Shown: positions 1 to 23,029 of the stretch, in pieces
Numbering within the stretch: position 1 is the first letter of the stretch
Layout: each line of letters begins with the position of its first letter
Translations under genes and position numbers: made by a program
Notes under the pieces: generated by a model
The model's input: the letters and a program-made list of their open reading frames with translations, nothing else
Told to the model about the DNA's origin: nothing
The model's database searches: none
Assembly: GCA_013339895.1 (NCBI GenBank)
Contig: JABACO010000060.1
Location: forward strand, 62,001 to 126,000
Source of the DNA: Ephydatia muelleri
Taxonomy: Eukaryota; Porifera; Demospongiae; Spongillida; Spongillidae
Reading direction: 5' to 3'
DNA: 64,000 bases

Positions 1-373
1 TTGCACAAAAATGGTTACTTTTTATGATTAGCAAACTTTCATGTTAGTATTTCGCATGCCACAAAAATTTGGATTAATTTCAATATAGAATTTTGAACCA
101 TAGCATGCCATAGTGTTTCAACTACCCCCCCCCCCCCCTCCATAACTGAAAAACAGGAACGTGCCAATTCAATTAAGACATCTTACCTTTGATATCACAG
201 TTCCATGAACTCTTACATAGTGATTTAGCAGCGTCTATATGTATGACACAAGTACAATGTATGAATGTAATTTGAAATAAACGAACATGCACATGCAAAA
301 TGACAGGTGTACAAAGGACACATACAGTACACCTGGTATGGTTAGATGTACACACATGCATATGAATTGTTAC

Positions 374-829
374 CTTGGCCACATCCTTGGCATGTAGTAA
401 GATATCACTTGTTTCAGAGCTCATCAAAGATTCATCCTCGAAAGGTGGAAACCTCTCATCTCCATAGCTTACCTAATGAAAAAGAATAACACACGGTGCA
501 ACTAATTTCAAATTCTAAGTACTGCTTGATGCAATTGTTGTCATGGATACGGCAACACCAACTTGTGCACAAGTGTCACACATAGAATAGACGTTTGCAC
601 AACTCCTAGCCGTGGCATGTATATGTAAAACCTTGTATACAACCCTGCAAAACAGATTGATGCAATACTAATGGACAGATAGACCGTATTATGTATTTGT
701 ACATGTGCAGTGTACTGTACTCACGCGTACGAAGAAAAATAATCCTGCTGAACATACAAAACAAATAATCACAACCACTTTGTTGCCTAGCGCTACTTGA
801 CGTGCCTTTATCTCTTTTCATTGCAGCTG
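374..829 (-). CDS. Putative distal VPS51 exons (tentative)
   Basis: Two open segments with splice-like ends lie downstream of the secure VPS51 exons. The segment at about 829-776 encodes a stretch ending SSSARQQ, which resembles the SSSRQQ stretch of vertebrate VPS51. The segment 472-374 (33 codons, AG before, GTAACA after) contains YGDERFPPFEDESLM. I could not place the expected intermediate exons (the ISQMLRKSVETRDW-like region) between 830 and 3910. A short open segment near 3594-3510 has the wrong phase. The segments may be real 3' exons of VPS51 or chance open frames. Confidence 0.3.
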
Positions 830-1011
830 CTATACAAAGCCATCTACATGTAAACCGTTAAAGTTTTTGTAGACAACAATACATTGTTCAGAGAAAAGGT
901 TTTTAGATTGTCAACTTCACGGAGTTGTTTACAAAGAACGTTTCCCCGCAACGCGGAAACGCTTATTCCAAACTATACCGCAATAATTGGATTCGCCCAC
1001 AAGAGAGTTAA
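823..1011. mobile_element. MITE family A, copy 1 (left end lost)
   Basis: GCAGCTGCTATACAAAGCC at the left; body TTTTTGTAGACAACAATACATTG and AACGCGGAAACGCTTATTCC; right end CGCCCACAAGAGAGTTAA. Same family as 39405-39627. Its left edge coincides with the putative VPS51 acceptor at about 830. Confidence 0.55.
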
Positions 1012-1698
1012 TAAGAGTGTCCTACAGGCACATGGGAAAAGGTTGGGTATCCCCTTCCTCCAGCGCTGTGCTGCATACACATTTAATAACCTTTGACCAT
1101 ACATCTGTAGGTAGTTTGCTGGTCGAGGCCTGCTGGCTAGACAGTAAGCTAATGATACAGAGCAAGCAACAGAAATAGAAATCTGGGAAACTAGAATCTG
1201 AAGGTTAAGACTGCACGTATATGTGGTCCACAAATCCCAGTTGATGAACCACCTTCCGGAAGAGTCTATCTCTCCATTAGTACTGCCTACCAAATCCTGC
1301 CTACATGTACAGTACATACATATATATATATATACTTCAGCAATACAGTACAGATACCTTGAAAACATGTGTAGTGCATTATTTTATATCCTGTTGTGTT
1401 CTCAAATGCTAATATATCCACACCCTTAGCGGTTGTTAGATAGCAGATACATGGTACAAGGATTTGCCACACATTTCTACTATTGTAAGAGCAATAGTGT
1501 GCAATATGTGAATTAATTGGCAATTAATCAATAACTTAAAAACAAGTGAAACCATGAAGGGGCTCTCTAAACTCAAGTCCGCTGTTTAAATCAAAAATCA
1601 AAATTCTGACAATTAACAACTTCCCACAAGGAAAATTTATAGTAACTAAAGTGCCATACTGCTGCCCCTTTTTGGAAATTTTGGAATCATCTCTTTCT

Positions 1699-1916
1699 CA
1701 ACTCTTTTGCGGGCAACAACGCAATATTGCACAACAGCTGCTACTTTGTTTAGCGAAACGGTTCAAATTATTATAGTAAACACACCTTGCTAGAGGAAAA
1801 GCCTTTGCTGTTGGTCAAATTCATGAGTATTATTTACAAAGAACGACGCGGAAACGCTTCGCACTTTGTAACATGGCTCTATAATACAATAATTGGCTTC
1901 ACCCACAAACAAGTTC
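1699..1916. mobile_element. MITE family A, copy 2
   Basis: TCAACTCTTTTGCGGGCAAC at the left, CGCGGAAACGCTTCGCAC in the body and GGCTTCACCCACAAACAAGTT at the right; internally diverged. Confidence 0.6.
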
Positions 1917-2103
1917 AATGTACCAAAACACAAGTACACCATACTATTCCATATGTTGAAGTATTGTATCAAGATCGGTATACATGTATAATTGTTTATC
2001 TGGAGTCTCTATAACAAAGTTGAATCCCTTAAACAGTTTCTTAGAAACGTTTATCTGAGAAGAGCTCCTTTCTAGATGCAGTTAGAACTAGTCTCGCAGA
2101 GCC

Positions 2104-2146
2104 AGACCCAATTATTGCTAATCTAGGTTAAGCAATAATTGGGTCT
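2104..2146. repeat. Small hairpin
   Basis: CAGACCCAATTATTGCT pairs with AGCAATAATTGGGTCTG around a 9-base loop. Confidence 0.7.
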
Positions 2147-2637
2147 GACTAGTTGGAACTGGAATAAAACTTTAGACTAAATAGTTTTTAACATTCCATT
2201 TGAAGTCCATTCATTCAACTGCAATTTCATGTTTTATGGTGGCTGCTTAGCAGTGCACCTTTGGTTGTTCCATCACCTTGTATAGTTTCAGTAGATTTGT
2301 CTATACCATCATATGCACTAACAAAAACTTTTCTGTTATGGGAACTGGAAGACACGTTAGGCACTATTAGTGGGTCAAAAATGCCGATAGTTGTTGTAAC
2401 ATCTCCAGAGAAAGCAAAACAGCTTACAATATTATCTTTCAAGTGACTGCTAACTCAGCGTTGCAGTTTGTTCTTTGATATCACAAGCTATTTTGTATAT
2501 TTAGATTTGGGTAATATTTTAGACGAAAGAAATAGAAATCAAACAAAACATTACAATCATTGGTCAATCTCAGTTAACAAGTACATTTACAAGATAAAAG
2601 TGAACATAGCCCTCGGAGTTGCCTAACATCAAAACGT

Positions 2638-2866
2638 TTAACTCTTTTGTGAGCAACAGCACAATATTGCTCCACAGCTGCTATAAAGAAGCCACTTTTT
2701 ATGTTTTTGGAGTCAATAATACATTGTTCAAAGAAAAAGGAAAAGTTATGCAATTATTGCCTCAAAATGATACTAATTTATAGTTTTCTTGATCACAGCT
2801 TCAGTTGAACAATATTTTATTGACTCCAAACACGTTAATGGTTAGATAAAAAGTGGTTTCATTATA
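2638..2866. mobile_element. MITE family A, copy 3 fused to an inverted copy (foldback)
   Basis: Starts TTAACTCTTTTGTGAGCAAC like family A, but from about 2690 CCACTTTTTATGTTTTTGGA is mirrored by TCCAAACACG...AAAAAGTGG at 2825-2857. Confidence 0.5.
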
Positions 2867-3910
2867 TTGCCCCCTCTAAACTGAACTTCCCCCCCCCTTT
2901 TGTTGGGGGGAAGGTTTTTCTCTTGATGAATCCCTGACAAAAAGGATAAAATGGATTAAAAAATAAATGCAGTCATTCATACAGTACACATTGACATTAC
3001 AGTATTCGGTCACTAAATCTTGATTCAGTGGCTTGATTTGTGTAAGTCCATTGTTTAAAGCTGTTATTATGTACAATGGAGCACTCTAACATGTCCTCTC
3101 ACTGCTATTGATTGCGTGTTTAAAAACATACTCATTTTGCATAGGACTCGGGTCTCCCATGGATTGGCCATTGATCCCATGCCCCATTTCATGCGGAAGC
3201 GTACAAAAACATCAACGTTTGTTGTATCATTGGTGTTTAGAGAACTATGTAATGTTCAATAGTACTGTTACCCTCAACTAAATGATGCTTTTGCAGTAAC
3301 TTAATTATCGTGAAATCGTCATCAATAGTATGAATATGATTTAATGCACCCTTACGTCGAACCCTGCAAAATGCAACCATAATTACAACCTAAATTCTGG
3401 CAATGCTTACAAGCACATGTACACGTATTGTGTGCATATGTATTATAGCTGATTCCATTCATGGTAGAAATACCAGATTACGCATTGATCTGCCTAATTG
3501 AATAATACTTATTTATTACCATTTCGGCACACTTCATTGCAATTGTGTTTAGCATCTCATTCGTGCAATCAAACGACAGAACTTTTATCCATGCAATTTG
3601 CCTGGTGCAACCAGTGTAGCAAAGTACACTGCACAAAGAAAGTCAATACAGTACAGTCCCTGTCAATACCAGCCTACAGAGGGCTTGCTGAGGCAAAATA
3701 CATGCATGCACAGTACATATACATACTGATGCACAACTATCATAACACTTATACTTTTGAACACTGGCTTGTGCTCACGTCATTAAATATGCGGTTGTGT
3801 ACAGTAAGTCTCACGTGAAATGACACATATGGCAGCCTACAATCTTACACGCACATGCACATACAGCTGTACAGGTACATCACCAAATGCATGCTGCAGC
3901 TGACACGTAC

Positions 3911-6900
3911 CAAGTATGCAATGTATGACCTCTCCATGTCATACACAAGCTTGGAGAGAATGAGAATGAGTGTTGGCGGGTATGAGTTTGTACCATGATC
4001 TCCGAGACTTTCTGTATAGCGCTGCCAGAAAAACACAATACCATGTGAATGCTACACATACAGTAAACAGACAGTAAAAATTACACACTCATTTACAAAC
4101 ATACAGTACATTACATCTACAGTACAAATGTGTACATGTACATGCAAATAGTACATGGAGTTAACAAACATACAGGCAGCTAGGATGCCAATACGTGCAG
4201 AGCACACTCACCATTGCCTCGTCCAAAATATAATCAATGACATTCATCACAATGCCTGCTCTGACAAAAGCTACACAGAACTCTCCTCTAAAGTCCTTTC
4301 TCATGGAGAAACCGACAGTTGGTCTGATAAACTCCTAAAAGGATAGAAGAAAACAACCTACTATTGCTTCATCAGCAACCAAAGCAAGCAAGCATCTCCT
4401 CACTTCCCATCCTTTCTCCATACAAGTACACACTTCTCTGCTCCCTTGCCATCCTTTCCTCATACACAGTACACACTTTTCTGCTCCCTGTACACACTTA
4501 TCTGCTCCCTTGCCATCCTTTCCCCATACAGCACCATACACACTTATCTGCTCAAGAGGCATGAAGCTAACCTTGAGGTTGGTAAGGGAGGCCTCCAAGG
4601 TGGTCCTCACAGTGGCGTACAGGCCACCACAGAGATCGTTGAGAGAGTGAGACTGCAGCACAGCAGTAGACTTTGTGCTAACAAGAGCAGCCCGCACATT
4701 CATCAGTGCATCTATACAAGAGGGAAATGGTGAATTCGCTGTGCAGCTGTACCTCATGTGCATGTAATCACATAATTGCATCGTTAGACTCAGAAATTTA
4801 TCGTTCTACTTATTTGTGCTTAATCATTATACAGAGCTGTATGTCTTTATAAACACTATTATTTAACCCTCTTGCCAGTAGAGTACATTAATTATCATAT
4901 CCATCAAAATTAGAAAATAAAAATACACCATCCATCGAGGTTAGGAACATTTCACAAACAGTCTTGCATCAGCAGGGTATGAGGTATCAAAGTAGGGCAA
5001 GGAAAGAAACATTGGCCAAAATAACACAATTTTGTACATTTACACCACAAAAGTTTTTCTTTTTTCTCTCAGACCTCAAATTGATATGAGACTGCAGCAT
5101 TCGTACTCACCTTGCTGAACGCACATGTAATAGCATTCTGAGATCACACAAATGATTCTTTAGTTATACATGTATTTCTAATTATGGCATTGGCTATTAA
5201 TACATTATTGGAGGGTTTGAAGCTACTGTAATGGCAGGGGGCGTTCACCCTTTCCTGGCCCCTCCCCTCAGTTAACTAAAATGCCACAGCTACATGTACT
5301 CATTCTTCAACTTCAGACTCACTGCTGAGTAGTATTCTCACAATGCACAAAATCACATGCAAATCAGGGTCCATATAGGATTGATTGAGGATTCATTAAC
5401 ATCATTCAGAAAACGTAACTCGCGTCTAAAGGGATAAAGGATCGCTTATTTATTTGTCTCAATCGAATAACAAAACTAGGATCTACAGTTTGACGTTGGT
5501 TCCATGTCACAAAACGGTGTGCTTCTAGAGAAAGAATGCTCGAATCAGCTCCATGTGCCCAGTCCCAAAAATCATAGTCGTCATCTTCTTCCTTCTGGAA
5601 CATATAACTCGAGGTACGAACGGTTTGAAAAATGGCAATAGTACCAATCACTTCAGAATGTATCTGCATGGTGCCCCTTAAGGTCATGTATATCACATCT
5701 AGAAAGAAACTACAGAGCGCAGTGCCTTATGCGGTACCAAGTTCTATATAGGCATTGGTATTTGGCTACATCAGTGATATTATTGATATTAATAATGTTT
5801 AGGCAGTATTATAAAGAAATCATCAGAAGAGAACAGGGCTAAATCCTGAGCGTGCTATCAAGCGAATCCTGAAAAGAAGGCAACAGCTACAAGGCTGCAA
5901 TATCAAGAGGGCCTCAAGGCAAATCGGAGTGCTAAAAGGAAGGACAATTCAGCTACCATTAAGGCATCTCAAAAGGACAGTAGGGTCACTCCACATGAAA
6001 TTGTACCACCCTGAATACCTCACCCTCTCATATTGGCATCCCACTCTCATATAATATTCCCATAAGGTATAAGCAAAACTGCCATACACATGTATACTCT
6101 CGTTTAAAATAATATGACTTGCTGAATTTTTCTGTGACCTTCGTCATTTCAAAAGAGGATAGCTTGAGCCTTGACATGTATAAGTTTGGTTTTTTTTGCA
6201 CACAACAATGGATATTATGGAGTTGCACCCATAAGAAGTAAAAAATAATTTAATTAATATGCATGGATTAATGGATAATGAATTTTTATGAGATTTTAAG
6301 GTAGCAAAAAACAACAACCTCCATTTCTCACCATTTTTTAAATATGGGTAGCTGCTAATACCCCTAAGGCACTTGCCAGACAGCTTTAGGGAAAACGAAC
6401 CACTAGACTGTAATACACTAGTACATGTAGCCATTTCCCTCTTGTGCTTAGTTTGTTTACACAGTAACCACCAGGTGTTAATGGATGTCATAACAGAGAC
6501 ACAAGAGCTACATGCATAAGCTAACTAACAGTTGGATTCTGGACAGGACAATGAGGCAGAATGGTGGTAACTTTTTAATTGTCTTCATCCAAACAGACCC
6601 ACAACAGTATAAAGCAAGGCCATCGAGGCCATTGGGGGGAGGGGAAAACAATTAACACCACCCCCAAATTTTGGTGATTGACTACGACCATGTAAACACA
6701 CTACGAAAGCAAGAAAAAAAACACTTAAAAAACAAGTAAATAAAAACATTCTCTATACAAGAAAGTTAGTGGCAGATAGGATTGAAAGACGATGGTGGTA
6801 TAAAAAGCACGGAAACAAGATTTGATTGGAATGGGACCAGGTTAAATGATTTAGGCCTACACATGTATTTAGCACACTCCGGCATCAGCATGCACTATTT

Positions 6901-9900
6901 TAGAATGTACTGAGTGTGCTAAATATAGGCCTGTATCATTTTTCCTGGTCCCATTCCAGTCAAATCTTGTTTCCATGCCTTTTACACCACCAATCCTATA
7001 TGCTTTCTCGTATAGAGAATGTTTTTATTTACTTGTTCAATTAGCGGTTGGAAATAGCTCATATACACTTGTACATACATGTACATACAAGTACAGCGTA
7101 CCTGTAAAGCTCTTCTTGAGGCACTCCCTGTGATATTCTGTGTGCATCCAAGTTATGTTCTTCACCAAGATCTGGCTTTGGCTATAACAACAACATTGTC
7201 ATTTCTCACTCTGGGTATACAGGACATGTACGTATGCTGATAAATAGTGACCCACAAGCTAGCTGTGCACAACTGACTCCCAACTGTTTAGCGCATTCTA
7301 CGGTCTAGTGGAAAGTTTAGATGCAATATTTCATTGTTTACCTTCGTTTCTAAATTAACCTGTTATTGCATGTACCTGAACATACAAGAATTTTGAGTAC
7401 ATGTTTTTGTTTAGGAAAATGTCAGTTTTATAAATCTGTATGTGTATCCCTCTTCACACTTGAAAGAGACCGACAGAAAGTGAAAACAAAATGTACACCC
7501 CAAAAAATTACCGTCAAGATTAGATAATTGGTCAGTAAGATGCATCACCAAACAAAATCAGTAACTGAGATATTACTCGAGGTTAACCAATACAGATAAC
7601 AGCACATGCTCAGAACACTTGTAATAAACATACTGTACACATGTATGTAAAAAAATACACACACACACATACACACGGCCACACAAAACAGAAGTGCTAC
7701 ACTGTACCACGCACATACATGTACCTGCTCAGTCCTGCTGAGGGAAGAAGCCTATCCATGGCTTCAAGTCGTCCACTTAGCTTGTCCAGAGCCTTGACCA
7801 ATGGGGCACTGCTCAGCTGGTTTGCCTGGTGATGTACAACGAGATACAGGTGTTAGTCTTAAATTGTTCATTTGCCAAATAGTAGTGGACATTACTAACC
7901 AGTAGGACACTCAAAAAATGTGCATATACATGTACAGCTGCACACTGTACACGAAAAACATGCACATGGGTCTCACAGACCTGCATGCACAGTACCAAGA
8001 ACAGGACTAGTGACTTACTGCAAACTGCAGCTTGACCTTCACCATTGTAATGCACTTGGTCATAATGGACTGCACAAAAGTGGTCAACGTCTGCTGCGTC
8101 ACTTCTGCTGCCTTCTGCTCATCATGCACACTGCAATCAAGACAAGTGGGAGTCAAGTACATCGTACAACAGAATGCTGCTATCAGTGACCGAATAAATA
8201 TTACTGTATGCTTACGCAGCCTAAGTGAAATGGGCATAGATGGTACATGTAAAAACCATTACTTGTACAGTCCAAATATTGAACCTTGCATACTCCGTTG
8301 TTGCAATAATTGCACATATATTGCAGATGCACAACAAACAGGATAAACGCATGTGCACACTGTGCCTGCAGGTGGCTGGCTAATCATGAACAATGTACAG
8401 AGTGCAACGCCCTTTACAGTACACACGGAACATTAGACAAAGCATGGGTGGAATAAAAAAGCATGGCTCTCATGCAATCATAATGCAGATTACATGTGTA
8501 TTTGTATCTATAGAAAAAAACATATTCCTTCTAAGTTTGCAATTATACATGGTGCCACCTCAGCTCATTATAGGTTGTCATACAGGCCTGCAATCCTCAA
8601 TGAGCCCATGGTTATACATGTAGTTACATTGCTGTGATTTATAAGACAGTGCAAAGCTACATGCTCCAGTACGCTCAGAACTGTTCACAATCACTGTGTT
8701 TCTTCTTAGATAATATAGCCAGGTTACTTAACACGTAAACTCAGAATGAAAATTTTTGGTCACTATCTGAAGCATATAAAGTGACAGACACGAGCTGGCT
8801 CTACCTTGCTGCTTGCCTCTTTATGAACATGTCACTACAAGACTGGATCACCAGACTGACATTGGCAAGAAACTGCGTGTTCAGCTCGCTGACAAACTCC
8901 ACAATGCCCTTGAAAGAGTAACAGTGTTGTGATTAGAATCGTATTACACGTGCCCAAGTCACAAACATTGCAGGCTCAGCGAGAGAAATGACTCAATGTG
9001 TTAAAATGATCATCCCCTCCTTATCACTACACACACACCTCTTTGAGACAGTACTTAGTATCGCCAAATTGGCTAAAATGATTGCAAAGCAACAAAGACT
9101 ATGTGAGTCAACTTCGTTTAAAAGCTGGTGCCTTACTCTAAATTTATCCTACATCAACCTAACTACACTGTACATGTATAATCCCCTGTACATTCTGTCA
9201 GAACTTCAGGATACATAGCACATACACATGTACAGTACATGTACATGTACTACCCTCTGAAAAGTATACATGTACACTAATCACATGTACTGTACATGTT
9301 CAGCTCAAGATGCAATGGCCTTCTGTTCAGCTGGCCCCTCCCTTTTTTTTTTGGCTCGCGCAATCGACCACACTCACTCCAGCACCAGTGCACTTACCAT
9401 GTGCCTTATCTCCACTTCCCCGTGTGATTCAGTGTCAGCTTGCCTTTCCACATCACCTGACACACTACTGCTCTGTGTTTCTGACTCGCTCCCTCCTGCT
9501 GGTGCTCCACCAGCCTGCGCTTCCGTGTCAACCTGACTTCCATCAGCTTCCTTCTGCTTTGCAGATGCCATTTGCACTGCACTTGGTGTTGTATACTGAA
9601 GCTATGTGTACAGTAAAACCAACATGGGCAGTTTACAGAATGTGTGTGTGCATGTGTGTGTGTGCATGTGTGTGTGTGCATGTGTGTGTGTGCATGTGTG
9701 TGTGTGTGTGTGCATGTGTGTGTGTATGTGTGTGTGCATGTGTGTGTGTGTGCATGTGTGTGTGTATGTGTGTGAGCATGTGTGTGTGTGCATGTGTGTG
9801 TGTGCATGTGTGTGTGTGCATGTGTGTGTTTGGGTATGATTAGGTGGTCATGTGTGTGCACAGACACATACCTCCTTTGCTTCCAGTAACAGGAGACTGT

Positions 9901-12900
9901 GTTCAAGCTGTCGCTCAGCACTGTGAACACACGTGTTATACAAGCATGTGCAACACAAGACCTACATGTAATACTGCTATGCAAAGATCTACATGTAGAT
10001 GGATGTGAAATGTACCTGTGAGAGTTACTGTACGCTTTGTCTCATCAATGACAAGCAAGTCTACACGTACACGTACACATGTAAAATGCACATGTACACA
10101 CACATGTAAAATGCACATGTACACACACATGCACACATGCACTGTAAGTACCGCTCACACACATGCACGTGTACATACGGCTCACACACAAGCACACATG
10201 CACATGCATGTACACACACTGACACGCATGTACACACACACACTTGTGCACACACACTTGTGCACACACTTGTGCACACACACATGTGCACACACAGACT
10301 CGTACGTGGCGAGGAAGTGACGGCAGAGCTCACTAGGGGGATCACCCAGTTCCAGTAACAGATCCACGGACTTTGTGATGGCTTCAGTGGAGGACTTCAC
10401 AAGAACAAAATAATAATTACTGACTTGCACAGCATCATACAGAACACAAGAACGCTCACCTTTGGGTCGTCCAGTGTGGTTTTCAGGATGGCTCTTAGCT
10501 CCCCAACGATGACAGCACAGTCCTGCTGAATGGCGTTGAAGGAGGGCATGTGTTGGTACTGACAAAGGACCTTTTGCGCTTTGATGTAGGTCCTGAAGTT
10601 GACAAACCATATTGAAAGTGGAGGCACGAAGCATAGATATGCAACACAGTACTGCAAGGTCACCTGACACAAGCACTTTTGGTAAGATGACTTAAGATAC
10701 TAACACAGCACTAACGTATGTGTACATTACAGCTACTGTACAACCATCTTGACACAAGCACATGTTAGCACTGGAAAGCACAGTGCTTAAATGTATGCTC
10801 ACGTGTACGGCTCAAAAACATACCCAACTGCCTGATCATAAAACCCCATTTCCAAGCACTTCTTTAAGCGGTAAGGAAGTTCAAAAAGAAACTGGAGCTG
10901 AAATGCAAAGCAAGAAAGTAGTTGAAACAAATATAATCAACAACGAAACATTTCATTAATGTGTTTTTCATGGTTACAAGACACAAGCCTCCAAGCCTTC
11001 AAACCTTGTTTATCAGTACATACATCCTGCACAGCAAATATGCAACATACATGTACATGTATAGGACATGCAGATAAAGTATATGTGTACACAGCGCTAA
11101 TTTCTTGAAGGAGGAACTAACATCAACTCCACGGTTCGTAACTATCATCAAGATTATTACATAATGTGTATGCAAGTCAATTCTGAATTCCCTGTCAACG
11201 TATTGTAAGTAAACCTAACATTCCTCCACACGTGTATCTTTAATTACCCTGATGTGCATGTACATGTACACTTGCACACAACTGAGTAATTCGAGCACCT
11301 TTTTCAAGAGATGATGAACTCCACAGAATTTCATGATCTGTTGTTTGCGATCAGCTAAGGCTCCGTTGATGCTGTTGCTTGCACTTGATATTTCAGCCAT
11401 CCTAGAATTGAGACGATTCATGTCATCCTCCAGCCTCTGAAAGTCATCCTTCATCTACGAGTTACATGTATGTGCGTATGTGTCCACATACCACGTACAA
11501 ATGTGTTGTGATGGTGTGTAAAATGCATATGTGCATAGATGTATGTACATGCATATGTGTGTGTGCATGTGTGTGCATGTGTGTTTGCATGTGTGTGTGC
11601 ATGTGTGTGTGCATGTGTGCGTGCATGTGTGTGTGCATGTGCGTGTGCATGTGTGCGTGCATGTGTGTGTGCATGTGTGTGTGCATGTGTGTTTGCATGT
11701 GTGTGTGCATGTGTGTGTGCATGTGTGTGTGCAGGTATGCGTTGTGGTACATGTACATGAGAACGTGCTATTAAACAGGAACAGCAAAGTAACAGACAGT
11801 AATGGCAAGACTCTACATACATTTTCAGAAACATGCTAACAGTATTTAAACTATGTACACTCCCCCCCATACACTCTTCCTACACTCCCCCTCCAGGCTA
11901 CACATCCCACCCCTCGCTACAATCCCACCCCTCCCTACACTACCTCCCTACACTCTTCCTTCACTACACTCCCCTCCCTACACTCTTCCTTCACTACACT
12001 CCCCTCCCTACACTCTTCCTTCACTACACTCCCCTCCCTACACTCTTCCTTCACTACACTCCCCTCCCTACACTCTTCCTTCACTACACTCCCCTCCCTA
12101 CACTCTTCCTTCACTACACTCCCCTCCCTACACTCTTCCTTCACTACACTCCCCTCCCTACACTCTTCCTTCACTACACTCCCCTCCCTACACTCTTCCT
12201 TCACTACACTCCCCTCCCTACACACCCTCTCCTACACATCCTCTTTGCAAACCACTCTAACACGTAGCCTGTTCAAATGGACCATCATACCTCCCTAATG
12301 GTTTCTGATGCCTTGATGAATTTGGAATGGTTCTCGTACACCAAGTACTGCATCTTACTGTCCAATTCCGAAATATCTTTAGGGGAGGTGTGAAGGAATG
12401 AAATCAACCATACACAGGTGGTTTCATACATGCAAGTCATACATGTACATCATACATGTACATGTACAGTACCATATGCCAATTGCTTATAAACTGACAG
12501 GGAGGTTCGGAATCAACATTAATTAACTCTGGTTATTAAGTTTGAATATAACAGCAAATATTTATATTTCAAAATTGATGTGAGTTTGATTAATGTTATA
12601 AGCCAATTGTTCCTCCAGCATTGTTACATGTACTTTGACAAACAAGATAATTTTTTGAATATGTACAATGTATGTAAAACTTTGGACTAATGTTCTATGA
12701 CTGAAGGTACATTGTAACTCCTAAAAGTAATTGCAAGAGACCTTGTGAGACCTTTTACACAACTAGATACAAGACAAGCCTTGCAGAGCAAAGTCCCTAG
12801 CATCAGCTGTACATGTCATGTTGAGATGTGGATGTAGTCTGGACAGCACTATTTAGAATGCCATATGATACATGTATATTACAATGAATAGAAGACATTA

Positions 12901-12927
12901 GTAAGTGTGTATTAATTATACTACACG

Positions 12928-12983
<56 letters not shown>

Positions 12984-13546
12984 CTCAACCCCCTTATGAG
13001 CCAATAGGACTATTTCCTCTGCATAACAACAAACCAAAGATTTATGTGGGCCACCCAATAACAAATATGGCTGTACAAGATGACAAATTTGTTCCAGCAT
13101 TATTTGCAATTAGTAAATTCACTATAATGTGCGTACAGATACACATTAGCCTTTTACAGTCGTGTTTACGTGTCACAGTGGTCCTTAAATTTACTTCAAT
13201 CAGTGTGTAGACGTACAGTACAGTGTACACGTGTCTAGCTTGCATAGTACCTCTCTTCGTTCGCTCTTCACGCTTGTACAAATCATTGAGGGACGATTCT
13301 TTGAGCACATTGCCCATATATTTATCAACAGTAAACTCTGCTCTATCAATGTTGAGGGGATCATCTTGAACCTGGTTCGTAGCACTCTCGTCTACCCCAT
13401 AGTACATCCGAAGGAGGCCTCTTCTCCGTCTCCGCAGCTGCTGGTCGTCACTGCCATTTTCTACGTGTGTGTCGAGACGTCATGTGCATGCTTCTTGTGT
13501 TCCTCTACTTACCACTCGGCTGTGACTCAATAGCTTCTTCTGACAT
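3911..13546 (-). CDS. VPS51: VPS51 (Ang2/fat-free homologue), GARP/EARP tethering complex subunit; 5' 16 exons
   Basis: VPS51 is the small coiled-coil subunit of the GARP and EARP complexes, which tether endosome-derived vesicles at the trans-Golgi and recycling endosomes. Sixteen exons join in phase to about 600 codons: 13546-13513, 13460-13251, 12376-12291, 11454-11299, 10897-10824, 10592-10460, 10394-10306, 9920-9872, 9595-9398, 8908-8805, 8130-8019, 7825-7725, 7181-7102, 4711-4572, 4334-4212, 4021-3911. Family signatures as I recall them from vertebrate VPS51 are the N-terminal MYYGVDE, DSKMQYLVYENHSKFI, GVHHLLKK then LQFLFELPYRLKKCLE, YQHMPSFNAIQQDC, DLLLELGDPPSELC, and RKDFRGEFC near the end. 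Exon 9 (9595-9398) encodes a Ser/Glu/Gly-rich low-complexity linker. Vertebrate VPS51 is about 780 residues, so roughly 180 C-terminal residues are missing or lie further left. The gene is head-to-head with HPS1. Identity is very likely; individual splice sites are inferred. Confidence 0.9.
6731..7037. mobile_element. Foldback MITE (about 305 bp) in VPS51 intron 13
   Basis: AACAAGTAAATAAAAACATT at the left mirrors AATGTTTTTATTTACTTGTT at the right. Further pairing of AACAAGATTTGATTGGAATG with CATTCCAGTCAAATCTTGTT gives arms of about 140 bp around a small centre near 6895. Confidence 0.75.
9640..9832. repeat. TGTGTGTGCA-type minisatellite in VPS51 intron 8
   Basis: TG repeats punctuated every 10-16 bases by CA/TATG; open in several frames only because the repeat lacks stop codons. 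Confidence 0.9.
11545..11735. repeat. TGTGTGTGCA decamer minisatellite in VPS51 intron 3
   Basis: About 19 units of a 10-bp TGTGTGTGCA repeat with variants TGTGTTTGCA and TGTGCGTGCA. Confidence 0.9.
11951..12220. repeat. 30-bp minisatellite, nine identical units
   Basis: A 30-bp unit (CACTCTTCCTTCACTACACT plus CCCCTCCCTA) repeats nine times with no visible differences; almost pure pyrimidine apart from regular A residues on the plus strand. It sits in VPS51 intron 3, 71 bp downstream (genomic direction) of the decamer array on the minus-strand reading. Confidence 0.95.
12931..12982. repeat. (CA)n microsatellite
   Basis: About 26 CA units in VPS51 intron 2. Confidence 0.95.
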
Positions 13547-13791
13547 TGTATTCGATCCCACACTGCCTCACGTGACCTAAACCCCACCCACAAACCATAT
13601 AAACTACAATACTGAGTACCGGTATTTTTAAGGCTATCCTTACCAAAACGTACACAGCACTAACTGCGTTAGCCAACGTCTAGGTCTTGAGTGCCCATTT
13701 AGACCAGTTCTGCGCTCCGCTGAGTGTAGCAAATTGGTCGACATTTTATGCCGTACACTTCCGTACACTGATTGAGCCACGCCCATCTGCG
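13547..13791. promoter_or_regulatory. Shared head-to-head promoter of VPS51 and HPS1 with CLEAR-like E-box
   Basis: Only 245 bp separate the start codons of two divergent genes. The segment contains TCACGTGAC at 13568-13576, the core of the CLEAR/M-box site bound by TFEB/TFE3/MITF-type bHLH-Zip factors, and a KLF/Sp-like CCACGCCC at 13777-13784. No TATA box is evident at a convincing distance on either strand. Bidirectional activity is inferred from geometry. Confidence 0.55.
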
Positions 13792-22903
<9,112 letters not shown>

Positions 22904-22942
22904 ATGATTTTGTATTTTATTGCTGTTCAAGTCTTATATGCA

Positions 22943-22994
22943 TGTCTGTGTGTGTGTGTATGTGTGTGTGTGTGTGTTTGTGTGTGTGTGTATG

Positions 22995-23029
<35 letters not shown>

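Noticed and set aside
3241-3367. Minus-strand open segment after an AG (VRRKGALNHIHTIDDDF...)
   Set aside because: Considered as a VPS51 exon, but it does not resemble the expected region and has no clear donor.
5406-5696. 96-codon minus frame with acidic DDDYDFWDWAHGAD stretch
   Set aside because: No recognised domain, no splice partners; sits in a VPS51 intron. Kept only as a note.
9310-9984. Long open frames rich in Cys-Val or His-Thr
   Set aside because: They are translations of TG/CA minisatellites; the real coding part here is VPS51 exon 9 on the minus strand.
11451-12267. Several 100-140-codon open frames on both strands
   Set aside because: Simple repeats without stop codons (decamer and 30-bp minisatellites), no composition of a real protein.
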